From an uncultured Clostridia bacterium (GTDB taxonomy: Bacteria > Bacillota > Clostridia > Oscillospirales > Acutalibacteraceae): DNA of 64,000 bases. The first letter of the stretch is position 1. The number at the start of each line of letters is the position of its first letter. Under the pieces are notes generated by a model, which was not told the origin of the DNA, ran no database searches, and saw only the letters and a program-made list of their open reading frames with translations. The stretch lies in the NCBI GenBank assembly GCA_947589575.1, contig CANQBM010000001.1, positions 310,001 through 374,000 on the forward strand. Direction: 5' to 3'. Below are positions 63,401 through 64,000 of this stretch, piece after piece. The translations under genes and the position numbers were made by a program.

Positions 63401-64000
63401 ATGACCATCTTGACGAGTTCAACCAAATAGTTCCTCCTTCATATTCATCTGAAGACGGCATGACACTGTACACATTTGATACATGGTCGCCTGAAGTTCA
63501 GCTTGAGGAGCCTGTTGTATTTGAATCAAGCTATACAGCTCAGTATGTTGAATCTCAGAACAAAGCCGATTTCACTGAATATGATCTTGCAAAGGCTGCT
63601 CTGAAGGGCAAGCTTACAGATAAAACCTATACGGTTAAAGACCTTGAGGCTCTTGAAGCCGATGTTAAGCAGATGACATATTTTGATATGGACGAAGGTG
63701 CGAAAGGAGAGCTGATGGGTGACTCTCAGCCCGCAATTAACGCTGAGAAAGATAAAATCAATCAGCTTGCTGAAGGACTCAAGGCGGCTACTCTTGATGA
63801 TTCAGCCGCTGAGGCTGCCGTTCAGGCTGCAAAGGCAGGCAAGGACGAAGATGTTTATGACATCAGCGGTCTTGATTTTGAGTATACGCAATCAGTAAGC
63901 GTATGCGGTGAGAGTGTTCTTGGTCTTAAGTATGAAAGCCAGGATGAGCTTGACGCGGCTATCTCTGAAGTTTTAAGCAGCTTAAGCAAGCATCAATATA
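60418..64000 (+). CDS. Large secreted FIVAR-like repeat protein, N-terminal part (runs off right edge)
   Basis: The frame is open from the ATG to the window edge, 1194 codons, so the protein is larger than 130 kDa. The signal peptide (SKRILSVFLSALMVVTSIP) ends near FAFADE-like TAFADE. A FIVAR-like helical segment (about 35-110), a Trp/Asn/Gly-rich beta region (about 115-335), and several further helical FIVAR-like units follow, with the recurrent pattern Y-x-A-x2-A-x-N-A. A beta-sheet module at about 965-1020 (DLNVTFNYKDAQGSDTSSV, then YTAQYVE) resembles the small InlB B-like repeats of Gram-positive surface proteins. AAGGAGG precedes the ATG. The same order of parts occurs in the left-edge protein. 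Ligand unknown; wall anchor outside the window. Confidence 0.8.
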   Translation, partial: MKTKLSKRILSVFLSALMVVTSIPFVTFTAFADEYDELESAMEAFDAKLAAEGAAYGNVEPAYEAYVNAQKAQDAYTYGGATKETLTAALNSLNDAMSQMTDFTGYKSTLRKDQVTSTDSADGENFANYYKNVLWVETGYEAARGSASGDRHGAALYYPQATMFYDGTNVAQSTVLIDGYGEGSTGIGTSKTRTMLSVAVTNTDGISLTENWIGCPGNNLDMNWTLRGDWNTNPSYLSYMTDGLNNAGTYNIRDGRTNRDYRFVNFLKFTGTMEATENIKEITPSVHVYMNSSSAWKADDGASLDITGDTPIRVINIKRLIDAIAENGGKMKGIDFDLYSEGGLSEFITAMDDATGFDPNTYFTASNDYNACVEGITNAINAMNSASTDKQDNEAYQNLRAAMDAKMTTWNNGVNSGYTEDSWSTFYNAYNNAKSFMSSLPSTGYADPQRAQELADALNAENPVTNVSKADTSALEAIIDKFTGFSNIFTTETYDAVLQVVNNAKTAVWTSVEDYKNASKSLDDSEENDGIIAQQVTLIEEALKTLRIDPDTVVVTENGRYSLNSAVKLEDEAGDPHDYANYVVFETAVNDARNYILQMAAEEFTDYDTQYNAYIEKINAVVKAYYSLEYAFTNIPDGTIAQTPEYKSITQLNHDPDGGYNYWFDFRYPSSAIIFRTTHDAKTVDYGDAELTYALTSGSDANKDNNALDSITIEGTAEAAAGQLTSNGMGNGTPKELSQDQKTTYAGSLSHNGFSLTNFRVTETANDTLDHYGIDASGNHITEMVSPTDEYTKILATTEGLSSLNGTIPLKATKGGENASIKLTSDMNYDVPASEKQELSATTLPTSTTYSLTGTYFGATFAWSTQPSFAYAGYAYVTSKTNEEMLASTVTVLDISYLIELCDKIEDEVAPESQKYTDDSWQQLSQALMEAEASLDYSTLSAATMLNRCRGRYTNLWNAYQNLKIKDLNVTFNYKDAQGSDTSSVITVKYGETLNDHLDEFNQIVPPSYSSEDGMTLYTFDTWSPEVQLEEPVVFESSYTAQYVESQNKADFTEYDLAKAALKGKLTDKTYTVKDLEALEADVKQMTYFDMDEGAKGELMGDSQPAINAEKDKINQLAEGLKAATLDDSAAEAAVQAAKAGKDEDVYDISGLDFEYTQSVSVCGESVLGLKYESQDELDAAISEVLSSLSKHQY

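Noticed and set aside
1-64000. CRISPR arrays, insertion sequences, prophage, tRNA or rRNA genes
   Set aside because: Looked for regularly spaced repeats, transposase motifs, phage genes and tRNA-like cloverleaf sequences; none seen.

Overview
The window looks like a chromosomal segment of an anaerobic, low-to-moderate GC Gram-positive bacterium, most likely a Clostridia member close to Oscillospiraceae/Ruminococcaceae. The signs are strong Shine-Dalgarno sites, TTGACA-17-TATAAT promoters, a T-box in front of thrS, RNase Y, LuxS, an Ech-type energy-converting hydrogenase, and large secreted proteins with FIVAR-like helical repeats. The taxonomic placement is inference. I saw no rRNA, tRNA, CRISPR array, prophage or insertion sequence.

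Layout. (1) 1-1404 (-) is the N-terminal part of a secreted FIVAR-like protein; a related, much larger one starts at 60418 (+) and runs off the right edge. (2) 1814-21371 (-) is a roughly 20 kb Wzx/Wzy-type capsule/exopolysaccharide operon read leftward from a strong promoter at 21411-21439. It holds a CpsC/CpsD chain-length and tyrosine-kinase pair, an initiating sugar-phosphate transferase, four GT4 glycosyltransferases, two acyltransferases, a radical SAM/SPASM protein, LicD, a UDP-glucuronate/galacturonate pathway, a TupA-like ATP-grasp protein, polymerase, flippase, a CDP-glycerol phosphotransferase and a VanZ-like protein. (3) 21553-25854 holds a Dabb protein, rny and thrS with its T-box. 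(4) 26022-31445 (+) holds a hypothetical membrane-anchored protein, a metallophosphoesterase, and an unlisted 38-codon gene followed by an attenuator-like hairpin and a two-gene ABC exporter. (5) 31521-32924 (-) is an NfeD/SPFH membrane pair. (6) 33305-42951 (-) is one run echABCDEF-hypFCDE, a ferredoxin-dependent membrane [NiFe] hydrogenase with part of its maturation machinery. (7) 43213-51089 holds a FN3/polysaccharide deacetylase, a polar amino-acid ABC transporter, an isolated IolB, a CapD/WbpM-like sugar dehydratase and a CHAP wall hydrolase. (8) 51259-59936 holds a serine hydrolase, luxS, a zinc phospholipase-like protein, an RluA pseudouridine synthase, ilvE, a DegV protein, argH and argG.

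How the genes work together. The central theme is the cell surface. The capsule locus probably makes an acidic, uronate-containing polymer carrying phosphate-linked and possibly amide-linked decorations, and elsewhere in the window are a peptidoglycan/glycan deacetylase, a CHAP hydrolase, a second nucleotide-sugar enzyme and two large secreted proteins. The ech/hyp block couples reduced ferredoxin to H2 and ion movement.

The best candidate for something undescribed is at 27577-31445: a small two-cysteine peptide gene with its own promoter, a 14-bp palindrome at the predicted transcription start, an intrinsic hairpin, and then twin ABC exporter genes lacking a peptidase domain or any recognisable modification enzyme. 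This is the arrangement of an exported peptide (bacteriocin, RiPP-like product or signal), but I do not recognise the family.
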